A stretch of 64,000 bases of DNA from Rhizomucor pusillus (GCA_900175165.2 FWWN02000225.1:26295-90294); one strand, 5' to 3'; shown: positions 47,652 through 60,938, counted from the first letter of the stretch. Notes: generated by a model not told the origin, from the letters alone. Numbers and translations are program-made.

Positions 47652-50600
47652 ATGGGCAAACAGAAAAAAGGCGCAAAAACTAGCAACGATGCTGACGACC
47701 TCGCAACGTTGACCGACGACAACCTGTCCGCGTGTTTGCGCAACAGATACGACACTTCTAGGATCTACACTCTGCTCGGATCGAGTCGCCTCGTCGCTGT
47801 AAACCCCTACAAACATGTACCCGTCAACGACGACAATGTCGGCCTTGAATACGTCGCTGCCTACAAGGACCTTCAGCAACAGCAGCCTCGACCGCAACCC
47901 CATCTCTTCGATCTCGTTAATCGGGCATATTTCTATATGCGTCGAACAGGCACTGATCAGGCCATGGTGATAAGGTGGGTGGCACATGGATATATTTATA
48001 TCTATCACACATCATACCCTCTTTCGATATATCTATTCGCTTTACTGACAACGGTAAATTCCTTCCATTTATAAAAAATTAATGACAGTGGCCAGTCGGG
48101 CAGTGGAAAGACCCAGATCCGTAATTTGATTATCCGCCATTTGGTGCGACTCAGTAGCCACAAGAAAGAAAGCAAAACGCAAACGCAACTCATACATTCA
48201 CAAAAAGTCCTCGATGCATTTGGAAGCGCTGCAACAGCCCTGAGCAACGAGGCTTCGCGGTACGGCTACTATGCAGAGATCCAGTTCAGCGAACGTGGGC
48301 GGATGGTGGGCGCAAAGACCATTCATTATTTCCTCGAAAAATCGCGGCTCACGTCTTCATCTCCGAGGGAAGGCAATTTCTCGGTTCTTTACCAGCTGGT
48401 AGCCGGTGCAACACCGGAAGAACGCTCCGCACTTCACTTGCAGAGCCAACAGTTGGAGCACTACAACTACCTCCAAAAGTATAGACGACCCATCACTCCA
48501 GCCGATGCGGAAGACTTTGCCGAACTCAAGGCAGCGCTCAAACTGGCAGGATTTAGACGTGATCACATCACTCGCATCATCCAACTGCTCGCTGCCATTT
48601 TGCATCTCGGCAACTTGGTATTCGTCGACCCAGAAGGTTCCCAAAACAATCAAGATGCTGCATACGTCAAGAATACAGACATTCTGGACCTCGTTGCTGA
48701 CTTTTTGGGTGTCGATCCTCGTGCACTCGAAAACGTGCTGGTCTTCAAGACAACAATGTTCCGGAAGGATGTCACAACCCTCATTCTCAATGCAGAGCAA
48801 GCACGGTTGCAGCGAGACGAACTCGCTAAAACACTCTACTCGCTGCTGTTCGCCTGGATGGTGGAAAGGATCAACGACAAGCTGTGTGTCGAGGATAGCA
48901 AGTTTAGCAGTTTCATCGGCGTGCTTGATTTGCCTGGGCCACACTACACAGATGAGGCTAACCGGTTCCACTCTTTCCTTGTTAACGTGGCTGCCGAACG
49001 TATACAGAGTTTCCTGACAACGCAGCTCTTTTCTGAAGCCGAACTCAGTGCTTACGACAGCGAAGGTGTTGCTATGCCTCGAGTGACAAGTGGATATCAG
49101 GCTCAAGACATGCTTGACTTGCTGTACAGACCTTCACGTGGCGTGTGCACCATTATCAATGACATGTCCGAGAACGCCCAGAAACGACAGTTGACCGACG
49201 CCGATGTAGTTGATTCTCTCGTCAAATACAATGGCAACAACGCACTGTTTTCGACAAAGACCGCACCGGGCAGCCAGCAACGTCTGTTTACAATCCAGCA
49301 CTTTGGCGCGCCTGTCACGTACGATCCAAATGGGTTCCTTGTCGATAATTCCGACCAGGTCGCCGTCGACTTTGTATCACTGTTCCGCGGCGGTGCTGGA
49401 ATGCCATCCTCGTGGAACGCATTCCTTGTGGATATCTGGGGCAAATACCTGACCACTGAAAGTCACCCGCGCAACGAGGCCGCAGTCGTGTCTGCTCATC
49501 AGAAGCCTACACGTTCTCCATCAGTGCGTCAGAGCCAGCGAAAGAAGAAGGCCGAAGGTGCTGCAGGCGCAAATGCAGAGGATCCGACAAAGAAAGCAGG
49601 CATTCTCGCGCAAGTTCAGAAATCTCTGGATGATCTTACAACAACTTTCCAAGAAGCCAAGCTCTGGTCCGTTTACTGTATCCGTCCAAATGACAACCAG
49701 AGCGGCACGCAGTTCGATACACGAATCGTCGATGCGCAGATTAGAGGCTACGGATTGCTAGATATTGCAAGAAAGGTGCAACTCGAATATGCCATCTCAT
49801 ATACCCACCAAGAGTTCCTCGATCGCTATGCGGTGCCTTTGCAAAGCATGGCTCCAGGCATCGATAGAACCGGGCATTTACCTAGAGCCCAAATGGAATC
49901 AATCGCAGAGCAACTTGGCATGGACAATTCTCAAATGGCTGTTGGCTCCAACAAGGTAAAAAGGAAAAGAAAAAGAAAGAGGAATTCAATCAATCACATA
50001 TACCTTTGTTTTTCTGACATTTTTTCCCCGATATGATAGGTATTCTTGGCCGATTCAACCTGGCGTCTGCTAGAAGATCGTCTGCGTGCAATGGAAAAGG
50101 ATGAGCAACGCCGTAACCGCGATGCAAACAAGGCCGCTGCTGCACTTGCTGCCGGTCCACCGATTGAAGAGGAAGACGAGGAAATGATGGGTCGCGATGC
50201 CAGCCACGACCCTGAAGAATCGCTGCTGCAAAGACACATGACTGGATCGAGCAGAAACGCATCGCCAACCGAACTTCATGCCATGACAGCTGCTTCCGCA
50301 GGTCTACCACCACCGCCGTCACGATACCACAGCCAGATGATGGATGAACAACGCTCATTCTACTCTGAGGACGACTATTACTACAATGATGGCATGAGTA
50401 GCAGCCGCTATCACGAGAATGACGACTCTATGTACGGATCCGAGTCATATATTAATACTCACGATACCGATCCAAAGGGCATGATGCTTCATCACCCTCA
50501 AATGAACGAAAAGGAAAACCTCAACGAAACCGAAGAAGACGAATCCTCCCAGACGCCAGGGCGCAAACGATGGCTTTTCTTCGTATGGGCCGTCACTTGG

Positions 50601-53600
50601 TGGATTCCGACTCCATTTTTGATCTGGTGCGGTCGCATGAAACGCAAGGACGTGCGCATTGCTTGGCGCGAAAAGGTCGCTCTTTGTATCATTATCTTGT
50701 TCCTCTGTGCATTCGTCATCTGGTTCCTGGTCTTCTTTGGTGAAATCGTCTGTCCGCATCAAGCCGTCTTTTCCGACAACGAATTGCAAGCACACAGCGA
50801 CAAGGATAAAGCATACGTGGCTATCCGCGGTGAAGTCTTCGATCTCACGGCGTTCGCCCCGCGTCACTATGTCAGCGGTGTCATTCCAACCGACTCGGTG
50901 CTCGAGTATGCTGGTACGGATGCTTCAGATTTGTTCCCTATACAAGTTTCCGCATTGTGTCAAGGCGTGACTGGATCCGTGGATCCTTCGGTGCCTCTCA
51001 CATTCACCTTTAACAACACCGACACGAACGCTAAATACCACGACTTTACGTATTCATCGTATCCCTATCAGCCTGATTGGTACTATCAGCAAATGACCAT
51101 GCTTCGAAAACAGTACAAAATCGGAAACATGGGTTACGAACCGCACGAGGTCTATACGCAGGCAACAGAAGGCACAACTGTCAGTGGCATCAAGACTAAC
51201 CGTCAGTGGGCTATCATTGACAACTGTGTCTATGACTTGACGCTGTACAACATGGGAGGCCGCACGCCTGTAGCACCACCGGGCGAGACACCACCTAGCA
51301 ACGTCGATGTGAATTACATGGACTCTTCCATTGTGCAGCTTTTCCGAGAAAAGTCAGGCTTGGATATCACTGAAGATTTCAACAAGTTGCCGTTGGATGC
51401 AGCAGTCAAGCAACGCCAGCTGGTGTGTCTGCGGAACCTATTCTTCGTCGGTCTCGTCGATTCACGTAACTCTGCTCGGTGTCAATTCTCGACCTACCTG
51501 CTCCTGATAGTTACCGTTCTGCTGTGTGCTGTCATGGTGTTCAAGTTCTTGGCTGCGTTCCGTCTCGGGAGCACACGCGCTCCCGAAGAGCTTGACAAGT
51601 TTGTCATCTGCCAAGTCACATGTTATACTGAAGACGAGGAATCGCTGCGAAAGACGATCGATTCGATTGCAACACTCCGGTACGACGATAAGCGCAAATT
51701 GTTGTTTGTTATCTGCGATGGTATGATTGTCGGTAGCGGTAACGATCGACCTACACCGCGAATTGTACTGGATATCCTTGGCGTGGATCCGCAAGTCGAT
51801 CCCGAGCCACTGTCGTTCCAATCCGTCGGCGAGGGCCAGAAACAGCACAATATGGGCAAGATCTACTCTGGATTGTACGAAGTGTCAGGACACGTTGTAC
51901 CTTACCTGGTGGTCGTAAAGTGCGGCAAGCCTACCGAGCGACAGAAACCTGGCAACCGTGGCAAGCGTGATTCGCAGCTGATCTTGATGCAGTTCTTGAA
52001 TAGAGTCCACTTTGATGCACCCATGTCGCCTCTTCAGCTCGAAATGTATCACCAGATGAAGAACGTTATCGGTGTCAGTCCTTCGCTGTATGATTTCGTG
52101 CTTATGGTGGATGCCGACACTGAAGTGATGCCTGATGGTCTCAACAACCTGGTTTCCTCGATGGCACACGACTCGAAAATTATCGGTATTTGCGGCGAAA
52201 CTACACTGGCGAACGAGAAGGCAACGTGGGCTACGATGATCCAAGTGTACGAATACTTTATTTCCCACCACATGACCAAGGCTTTCGAATCGCTCTTTTC
52301 TACCGTGACATGTTTGCCCGGTTGTTTCACCATGTATCGTATCCGCACCGTCGATGGCAAGCGTGCCTTGTTCTGCAGCAACGAAATCATTGAAGAATAT
52401 GCAATCAACAAGGTAGACACGCTCCACAAGAAGAACTTGCTGCATCTCGGTGAAGATCGTTACCTCACGACACTGCTTTTGAAGCATTTCCCGACCTTTA
52501 AAACGAAATTCACGCCGGATGCAAAGTGTCAAACGAACGCGCCAGATATGTGGAATGTCTTGGTATCACAGCGTCGTCGATGGATCAACTCTACCATTCA
52601 CAATCTCGGTGAACTTGCATTCTTACCACGTCTTTGTGGTTTCTGCTGTTTCTCAATGCGTTTTGTTGTCATGCTGGATTTGATCAGTACCTTGGTGATG
52701 CCCGCGATTGTCGGATATCTTGGTTACCTTATCTATAAGCTCGCCACTCTTGAGAACACGGTGCCCATCTTGACTATCATTGTCATTGGTGGTACATACG
52801 GTTTGCAAGCATTGCTGTTCATTGTCAAGCGCCGCTGGGAGTATATTCTTTGGATGTTGGTCTCCATTCTGGCTATTCCGGTCTTCTGGTTCTACATTCC
52901 TATCTATGCTTACTGGCACTTTGACGATTTCTCTTGGGGTAACACACGTATTGTGGTCGGTGAAAAGGGCAAGAAGACGACTGTCGTCGATGAAGGCGAG
53001 TTTGATCCCAAGTCTATACCGTTGATGACTTGGTCGCAGTACGAAAAGAATCTACTCGCGGAGGACTTCTGGGATGACACCATGTCTCAAGGCAGCAGCA
53101 GAAGCAGTTACACACACAGAAGCAGGATGCGAGCCGGCACACCAATGCTTGGTCCTGGAGGAGGAGGAGCAGAATCAGTGTACGGAGGTGTAGGCCCAGG
53201 CGGGGACAACATGAGCATGTATACCCACAGCATGATGTTGAACCCCCAACCACAGCAGCAGCACGCCAGGGCTTCTCAAGCAAGCTTCTTCCCTGACGGT
53301 GGCAGCATGATGATGCCATCTTCAGCTTCGATACCCATGATGCCTTATCCATCACAGCAACAGCACATGAACGCGCCGCCAGCTGGACGCTCATCCATGG
53401 CATCCTTCGGTCCAGAGGCATACCTCAACCAACAACGCCAGTCATCGCGGCCGTCGCTCATGCCATCCTCCTCATCATACGTCATGCCTCCTCCGCCTGC
53501 ATCCATCCACAACGACGGTAGCAGCCAATCTCTTTTGATGGAAGAGTTCTCAAGCACCCAAGGACCAAGCAACGAAGAAATCTTGGCCGAAGTCAAGAGA

Positions 53601-53741
53601 ATACTGAGCACTGCCGATCTCACCAAGGTCACTAAAAAGCAAGTTCGTGAAGAACTCTCCAACATCTTTGGCGTCTCCATGGCCAGCAGAAAAGACTACA
53701 TTAATGCATGTATCGAAAACGTTTTACAAGGCCGCATGTAA
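47652..53741 (+). CDS. Class V chitin synthase with N-terminal myosin-like motor domain
   Basis: Membrane enzyme polymerising GlcNAc from UDP-GlcNAc into cell-wall chitin. Three exons, 47652-47974, 48089-49955 and 50040-53741, give 1963 residues. The myosin-like head (residues ~15-730) has the P-loop GQSGSGKT across exons 1-2, but degenerate switch regions (NEASRYGYY; LDLPGPHY). A cytochrome-b5-like region follows the first TM cluster (AYVAIRGEVFDLTAFAPRHY near residue 985). The GT2 chitin synthase core has LVDADTEV-like VDADTEVMPDG, then GEDRYLTTLLLKHFP (~1535) and the QRRRW signature (~1573), followed by C-terminal membrane helices. A low-complexity Met/Ser/Gln stretch precedes a DEK_C domain (residues ~1905-1963: ILAEVKRILSTADLTKVTKK). 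Architecture and length are standard for the class. Confidence 0.97.
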
Positions 53742-53972
53742 ACAAAAAAACTGCACTCTTTCTCTCTATAGCTCTCTCTCTCAGTGTCTCTTTTCTTTTT
53801 CTTTTCTCTTCTCCACCACACACGTCCAATACTAATGATCTTTTCTTTCTTTCTCTTTTTTTTCTTACTACTTTTTTTACCCTTTTTTTTCTCTCTTTGC
53901 TTTCGTACTTATTTATCCTCACATGTACACAAGGAAAATAAAAAGAGATTTATCATCATCGTCATAAATTCT
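53742..53972. other. Convergent 3' spacer, C/T-rich
   Basis: 231 bp between the chitin synthase stop and the ABC ATPase stop, mostly C/T on the plus strand (long cttttctttt runs at 53790-53900). Probably overlapping 3' UTRs. Confidence 0.5.
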
Positions 53973-54910
53973 TCAGGACATATCTACTACTGTTCCATTC
54001 TCATCCCGGTTCTTCTTCTTCTTCTTGGAACCAGTGCTGCTACCGCTGCTTTCTTGTTCGGATGACGGCTGCTTAGATTCGGGTGGGGAGGAGAGCGATA
54101 ATTCTCCTGTGCCTACACGCACGGCTTGCTGTGGATCGTGTGTGATCCAAATACACGCATGCTTTTTGAGATCATTTTCGACCTTTTCTGCAGATTCCGG
54201 GTCAAGCGCCGAGGTCGGTTCTTCCCTCTCTTTTTGTCAGAATCATTTACGCTGAATATACACACATTGGGTTGCTTACCATCCAGCAAGAGCACGTCCG
54301 GGTTGAACGCGAGCGCTATGGCAAGCGCGCATCGCTGCATCTCACCACCGGATAAATTGCTCCATGATTCATGGAAATGCGACTCTGATAAGTTCCAATT
54401 GAGACCAATTTCTATCTAACAACAGCAAAAAAAAAACCTTGTTCCGATGAATAATAGCAGGAATTGCTTTTCTTTCCTAACAATGGATCTTCCTTACAGG
54501 GCTGCGTGGCTTTTTGTGCTTTTGGCTGGAGAATCTCTTTACAGTTCGGAATAAATCGAGCGGGCATCCAGGATGCGCACTTGGCCGTTGGGGAATATAC
54601 ATGACTCTCGATCGCCATACCGGTACACCGTAGTCCCGGGGCTTTTTGCCATGCAACGTGCTGTATCCATTCGTGTACGGGATCAACTCTGCTAGGCATT
54701 TTAAAAGTGTCGTTTTTCTTACAGTGCAATAAAATAATGTCAGTTCGACAGCAAAGAAGCGTTCTTTTCTACCAATATGTACCCGGAGCCACTGGGTCCT
54801 TGCAACACTAGGACGTTGCCCTTTTCTAGCTTGATGTCAATATCCTTGAATAACCATCGACCGCTGTCTAGGCGCATGGAAATGCCTTTTGCTTCGAAAA
54901 TTGGAGACAT
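53973..54910 (-). CDS. Stand-alone ABC ATPase, YbbL/FetA-like
   Basis: Four exons, 54910-54783, 54717-54498, 54415-54280 and 54220-53973, give 243 residues, one nucleotide-binding domain with no membrane segment. Walker A is GPSGSGKTTLLKCL, split by the first intron. A Q-loop lies in VMYIPQRPSAHPG, the ABC signature is NLSGGEMQRCALAIALAFNP, Walker B and the D-loop read VLLLDEPTSALDPESA (junction of exons 3-4), and the switch His is in VWITHDPQQAV. The short C-terminal tail is Lys-rich. This is closest in feel to bacterial-type YbbL/FetA or phosphate-type ATPases, which pair with a separate permease. No permease gene is in this window. It is convergent with the chitin synthase. Confidence 0.88.
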
Positions 54911-55208
54911 TTACGTAACAATGAAGGAAAAAGGAAGAGTGCGTAAACAAATCTTGCAATCTCCAAAAGTTTGATCGGGTAAAACATGTGTGCACATGTG
55001 TCACAACCGAGATATGTGAACATACTCATGGTAAAAGCTGAATGAAAAAAATTAATGCTAAAATATGTCTTTTATATATAATTCTTGCTTTTATTTTAGT
55101 TGATGAACAATGAGGAGGGATGGGAAATGGGAGAAAGCTAAATATGCACATATTTTATACATAGTGATGTGGTTAGAGGTTATTATTGTTGTTGTCGTTG
55201 TTTGTTGT

Positions 55209-58200
55209 TTAACCCCAAACATCTTCGTTGTAGCGGCCTTGTTCCAAGAGGTTGCCGATATATTCTTCAGCCTCATCGTCGGTGGACGCGACACCAAAGC
55301 TCTTGGCCATCGTGTTGAACGTACGTCGAACGTCACGGCTCATGGCGCCAGCACCGCAGACGTAGATGGATGCGTTCTTTTCGGCGACGAGTTCCCAGAT
55401 GGTGCCTGCGTTGGCAAGCAGCTGGTGCTGGACGTACTTTACTGGCGATGGCAGGACTTGACGGGAGAAGGCAACAAAGAGTCCTGAGAGTACTCCGGAG
55501 GAAAGATAGCCTTGCAGCTCATCGGCGTAAATGTAGTCGTGGTCCTTTCTGCGGCATCCAAATACGAGCACACAGTCGCCCACTTGCTGACCTTGCTCGC
55601 GTTGCCACGCGCGCTCTTGCAGAAAACCTCGGAAAGGTGCGAGGCCGGTGCCGGCGGCGATCATGATGATAGGAGTGGCGGGGTCGGCAGGCAGACCAAA
55701 CGAACTCTTGCTTGACTTTAGTGCGGCGCGGACGGTGGTTGGGCTGGCGCTGCGAGCGAGGTAAGAGGAAGCAAGACCATAGTATTCGCGGCCATCCTTG
55801 AGAATATCGTGGACAACGCCGACAGACAAGTGAGCGTGGGTCGGGTGCACGTAAGGAGAGGAGGCAATGGAGTAGCGGCGTGGTTGCATGACACTGACGG
55901 CGGACAAGAACTGGCCAAGGTCAAGCTGGTTCACTTGCGGGTAAGCACGTTGCAAGTCCAAGAGGGTTCGATGCTTCTTGACAAATTCAGTGTACTCTGG
56001 GTTATCGGGCATCACCATGCGACGGAACTGTTCGGCTGTCTCGGGAGATGCCTTTTGCAGTTGCTGAGCAAAGATAGAGAGCATGGTTCGGGAAGGTGGT
56101 GAAGCAAGGTCGGCGTAGTAGGTGAGTGCGTTGCGGACGGTGCAGGGACCCTTGATGGCTGCAGCGAGTGAGCGTGGCGACACTCCGGAAAGTTTCTCGG
56201 TATTGATCTCAAAGACAGAGTCCAGGACCCATCCAAAGCTGAGAGCAATGGCTTCTACAACGGCAGGGCTGTTCTCGGGCATGATTTCAAGGTGGTCGCC
56301 GGCCTTGTAGGCGTGGTTGCCATCGAGAGGTTTGACGTGCGAGATATCGAGCTCAATGTGGCGTGTGCTGCGACCTGAACCTTCTTGCTGAAGCTCTTTG
56401 TTCTCAATAAGCTGGGCATTATATTCACCGTTGCGGTTGGATCTTGCTGCCTGCCACTTTTCCTTATCGCTGGGATTCACAAAGTTGATAGCTACAGTGG
56501 TTTCGGTGGAACCGGCGCTGGCTGCTGGCACAATCGAGTGTTCTTCAGGCATGCTGATACCAAAGCTGCTGAGAGCATGTGTCCAAAAGTGAGCGCACCT
56601 AAACGATAAAGCGTTAGCACATGTTTAATAGTCAGTCAAAAATTTAAATCTTCTTACCATTCGTTGAACTGAGCATCCATATCAGCATCTGCGTTGCCTT
56701 CGCCAGGAGGGAAGAAGCGTTCAGCACCGAGTTCTTCGAGCACATCATCGCAGCGTCTGGGGAAGGCCTGGTAGGTGCGCCAGTTCTTGTTGCCGACACC
56801 AAAGACAGCGTATCTCAGGGATTTGAGGATATCCTTGTTTTTGCTACTATCAGCAGTCTTTTCGGTAAGGAACTTGTCGAATCGCTCGGCGGAGTCTGGC
56901 GGCTGGCCGTTGTAGGTAGCAGTGCAGATAACAACTAAATCCTGAGGACCGCTCGTCTTGGATTCGTATCTGCCTTCGTCCAGGATCTTCCACTTATCCA
57001 TCTCGCACATGGTTACGTTCTTGAAGCCGAAAGAGCGAGCTTGAGAAGCGAGCTGGTTGGCATAATCCTGGGCAGTGCCGGTTTGAGTACCATACAGGAA
57101 AGTAGTGTTAGGGAGCTCAACGTCAACAGCTTGCTTGGCGGGCATCTTTGCGAGAATAGCGTGAGGGCTTGGAGATGGTGCACGGCTTTCGCTTTCAGAG
57201 TCGGAAGGAACACTGAGCTTCAGATCAGCGTTAGGTGCAGGCATGTCAGTGCGAGGATGGATCGTCATATGAAGATTCATGGGCTTGGTCGTGGCCATCA
57301 TGGGGTCATACTGAATCTCAGGGCCATCTATCAAACAAATAATACGTTAGTAAACATAGGATATATCAAAGTTTGGTAGCAGCACTTACCATAGCAGAAC
57401 TTGAAGCGGTGCAACCACATGGCAAGGACAATTTTAGCTTCTTGCAAAGCGAATGCTTGACCGATACAAGCGCGCGGACCAGTGCTGAAAGGCAACCAAG
57501 CAAAGCGGGATCGCTTTTGTTCTTCCTCGGGAGTCCAGCGGTCGGGATCGTAGCGGAAAGGATCAGGGTACACCTTGGGGTTGAGATGCATGGCCATAAG
57601 ATGAATGCCAACGTGGGTGCCAGCACGGATACGATAACCACCGGGAACAATGCAGTCCTTCTTGCAGTATTTTCCAAGCATTCTGACGGGAGGATAGCGT
57701 CTGAGAGTTTCCTTGAGGACTTGATGGATGTACTTCAAGTTGCTGACTTGCTCGGTGGTAGGAATGGCATCATGTCTGATACCAACATTGGCGATTTCTT
57801 GGAGAACCTTAGCTTCGACGTCTGGATTACGCGACAGTTCATACAAAGTCCATGCAAGCGTGTTTGCAGTCGTATCGTGGCCAGCGATCAAGAACGTGAC
57901 AACCTGGTAACGGATGTTTTCATCTGACAGACCGAGGTTGTGCTCGTCGCGGGCGTTCAACATGAAACCCAACAGATCCTTTTGTAGATTGCCAGCATCA
58001 GGGCCGCTCTTGCGGTCAGCAATAACCTGATCGACGGTATCGTTCATAAGTTTAATCGAGGTCTCAAATCGTCGGTTTTTATCGAGCGGCAGATGCTTGA
58101 CAACCTGGGGCTGCTGAATACGAGTGACGGCTTCTTTCAAGCAGTACGCCATAGCTTCAATGAAAGGATGAGGAGGTGCGTCGCGGCTGTCGAGAAGACC

Positions 58201-59072
58201 AAAGTCGTAGCCAAAACCGATGCGGCCAATTGTTTCAAAGGTGAGTTTGGTGGTCCAGTCCAATATCTCGACGGTCTCGGTAGGCTGGTACCCGGAGAGA
58301 ACCTCGATAGTCTGCTGTGAGATCTTTCCCATTTCTTCTGTATATGCCTAAATACGGTGCAAAAAGGATAAGCTGTCAATACGTTCCCACGCAATCAATA
58401 TATGAGATATACCTTGATGGCACGCGGGCTAAATGCAGGCATCAGCAATTTGTGTGCAAGCTTCCAGTCTTCTTCGTCGGTGTTTGTGGTGAAAAGACCA
58501 GAACCGCCAAAGGCCTTGATTTCTTGCAAACCACTGTTCAGTTTCTTTGTGAAATATTCAGATTCCTTGGCAAACAGCTCTGCAATGGCGGGATCGTTGG
58601 TGGCGACAGTTCGGCTGCTGAGGATGGTAGCGTCCACCAAGGGACCGTATGTCTGGAACATCTTGATCCAACCTTCGGTCCTAAAATTTATGCATATGCA
58701 TGAGCCTTGCATAGTTAAAATAAACAGCAACAATTAAGATACTTGCATGTTGGGCATGAATTCGCGCAGTGCACCGATGAAAGGTAAGCTGCGAGGACCA
58801 GGAATAACATCCTTGATTTGATCTTGCAAATCGACGTAGACGACTTGCTGCTGTCGTACTTGGTCGATGCCGTCCAGTAAACGACCGTTGCCGTCGCGTA
58901 GTAAAACGTTGTCTGTAGGAGTGCTGCCAGCTATACCTAGCTTTTCTGTTGCGAGACCGCGCACAGTGTTGATATTGGCGCCGGAGCCGAAAACAATGAT
59001 GCGGCCGTCCTGCTCGACGTTCTTTGAGCCTTGCAGTACGACGATGAGGGAGGTTGTTGTGCCTTCAGACAT
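55209..59072 (-). CDS. CYP505-type self-sufficient P450 monooxygenase-reductase fusion with extra N-terminal domain
   Basis: Fused haem and diflavin enzyme of the P450foxy/BM3 kind; relatives hydroxylate fatty acids near the omega end using NADPH. Five exons (59072-58747, 58680-58413, 58347-57390, 57327-56658, 56598-55209) give 1203 residues. Residues 1-~85 are an additional domain absent from classical CYP505 proteins, followed by IPGPRSLPFIGALREF. P450 hallmarks are the I-helix LIAGHDTTANTL, ExxR in ETLRRYPPV, and the haem loop FSTGPRACIGQAFALQEAKI. The FMN domain has FLYGTQTGTAQDYANQLA and VICTATYNGQPPD. The FAD/NADPH part has MQPRRYSIASSP and AAGTGLAPFRGFLQER, and ends EDVWG. Intron 1 seems to begin with GC, since the GT two codons on cannot join the downstream frame cleanly. 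Confidence 0.95.
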
Positions 59073-60900
59073 TGATATATAAAGAGGAGAGGGTGTGTTG
59101 TATTGTTATGTGATGAGGGTGCTGCAGAAGGCAGGTTATTAGGTTTATATATCGGTGGGAGGCAAAAATGTTCAGCCTAAACCTGGCGGAGAGTTGGGAA
59201 GCAGAAGCAGCTTTCATGCTGTCGTTTCCGATGAGTAAACCGTTTTCATTACTATTTAAAGCGGCGAATGGTGACGCAGCCTGCTGCATGCTTCTCCAAT
59301 AACCCCTACAATAGTAATAATCAACTCCATTCCGCCACAATACATATTACACTAACTAGTAATTCTATTGATCCATCCGATAGATCACAGCAATAAAGCA
59401 ACGCATACCTTATGTATTTGAACAGTACTTTGTAAATGAAGAGATCTACGTCTATCATACAAAGAAAAAGTGCACGCAATCTTATGTAACGTGTCATCAA
59501 ATTTGGCAGCAAGTTCGGACGGGCATTCGCATTTAAATTTGGAAATTGTATATGGTGGGCAAAGTCAAGTTTCAGCTTACCCTTACTTTATGTATCATAA
59601 ACAGATAACCAATGCTTTCTTCGAGACCTGCACGCGTTCGGGATTTTCTTCGATGTTTAGATATGATATGCTTTTAATCAACCATTGTCTTGAGAGTCAC
59701 GGAAAAGTTTTACAGTAGAATTTTGCCCGCGTTTGATGCTTCGGCAAGGTCATATAACTACTTGGGAACACGTTTTATGATCCATTCTTTTAGAATTTAG
59801 ATTCATTCAGTTTGGAGCTTTCTCAAATGGCATGCCGAGTCAAGCGATAGCCTATTTCTGTAAATTCAGATCTGCGAGTAGTTGCCGATCACTATAAAGT
59901 AGACCTCCGTTTATGCCTTGAAAGTCTTTTGTTGCAATATTACTTCTTCCTTTCTCTCTCTGACTCTCTTCTTCTAAACAGCAGTGTACATATCTTGTTT
60001 CTATCACTTCCTCAATTTTCTCAATTTCACAATAGTTTGAGCAATTTGAAATTGCCACAATTACCAGCCGGCTTCCCGGATAAATCAGCGGAAAAACCTC
60101 GAATACCCGACTAATCACATCAGCTGTGGTGCTAGATCACACAACACTCTATCTACATTCCTCGTGCGCCATCGATAAGAACATCCATCGACTTCTTTTC
60201 TACAGTGGTGATCTCGGCTGCTCAGCGAGCACATCGGTCAGTGGGACGGGAAAACAAAAGATTCGGTAACTGGGTTACTTCACTTCCGCATGCACAGGCC
60301 GCTGGTGCTAAACCACATTACACTTTCGAAAAGAACGTTGCTACGATAAATCGCAGGTGAAATTTCTGCAAGCTGGATTTTTGCGTCGCGAGAGCCGCGT
60401 GGATCATACTGTGTACCATGAATGCCCAAGAGAGATTAATGGATGCTCACGTCAAAGACAGAACCATCGGTTGAACAAGGCTATACGTCGCTTTAGATAT
60501 GATCAAAAGGAAAAAATCATTGCGATTTTTCTGTTTAACGTGCATTTAATAGATATCTGCTTATTTTGCCTTCAATCTTTGACGCCGAATCTTCCTGAAT
60601 GAAAGTTTGTTCTAAGCTAACTACAGCCAGGCGCTGTTCATTGGTGGTACTCTATATTGCTACTCTTTCAAAGCGATAGAGAGTTTATTGTTCTCACGTC
60701 TGCTTTTATAGAAATAGCAGTTACCTTAGATGTTGGCAGGTACAATGATTCGTCAAGTACCCTCATTATCATTTATGCCGTTCCATATTATTGCTTTTCG
60801 GTTATAGAATACGACAGCATCCACAGACCTTACGAACAACTGTATGTACAAAATTCACCGAAAGTATTTACAAGACTTGGAGAGCGGGTGTTTGTCTGCG
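59073..60900. other. Gene-poor region upstream of the P450 fusion
   Basis: About 1.8 kb. TATATAAAGAG (59080-59070 on the minus strand side) sits immediately by the P450 start, possibly a TATA-like element or leader. Otherwise AT-rich with short frames only. A plus-strand segment at about 60815-60900 looks coding-like (KIHRKYLQDLESGC) and may be an upstream exon of the next candidate. Confidence 0.35.
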
Positions 60901-60938
60901 TAATTCTTCGTTATCAGGTTGCATAACCATTCTCCGCG

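Noticed and set aside
48357..49106. Minus-strand 249-codon frame opposite the chitin synthase head
   Set aside because: Antisense shadow of a long, biased exon with no promoter or homology.
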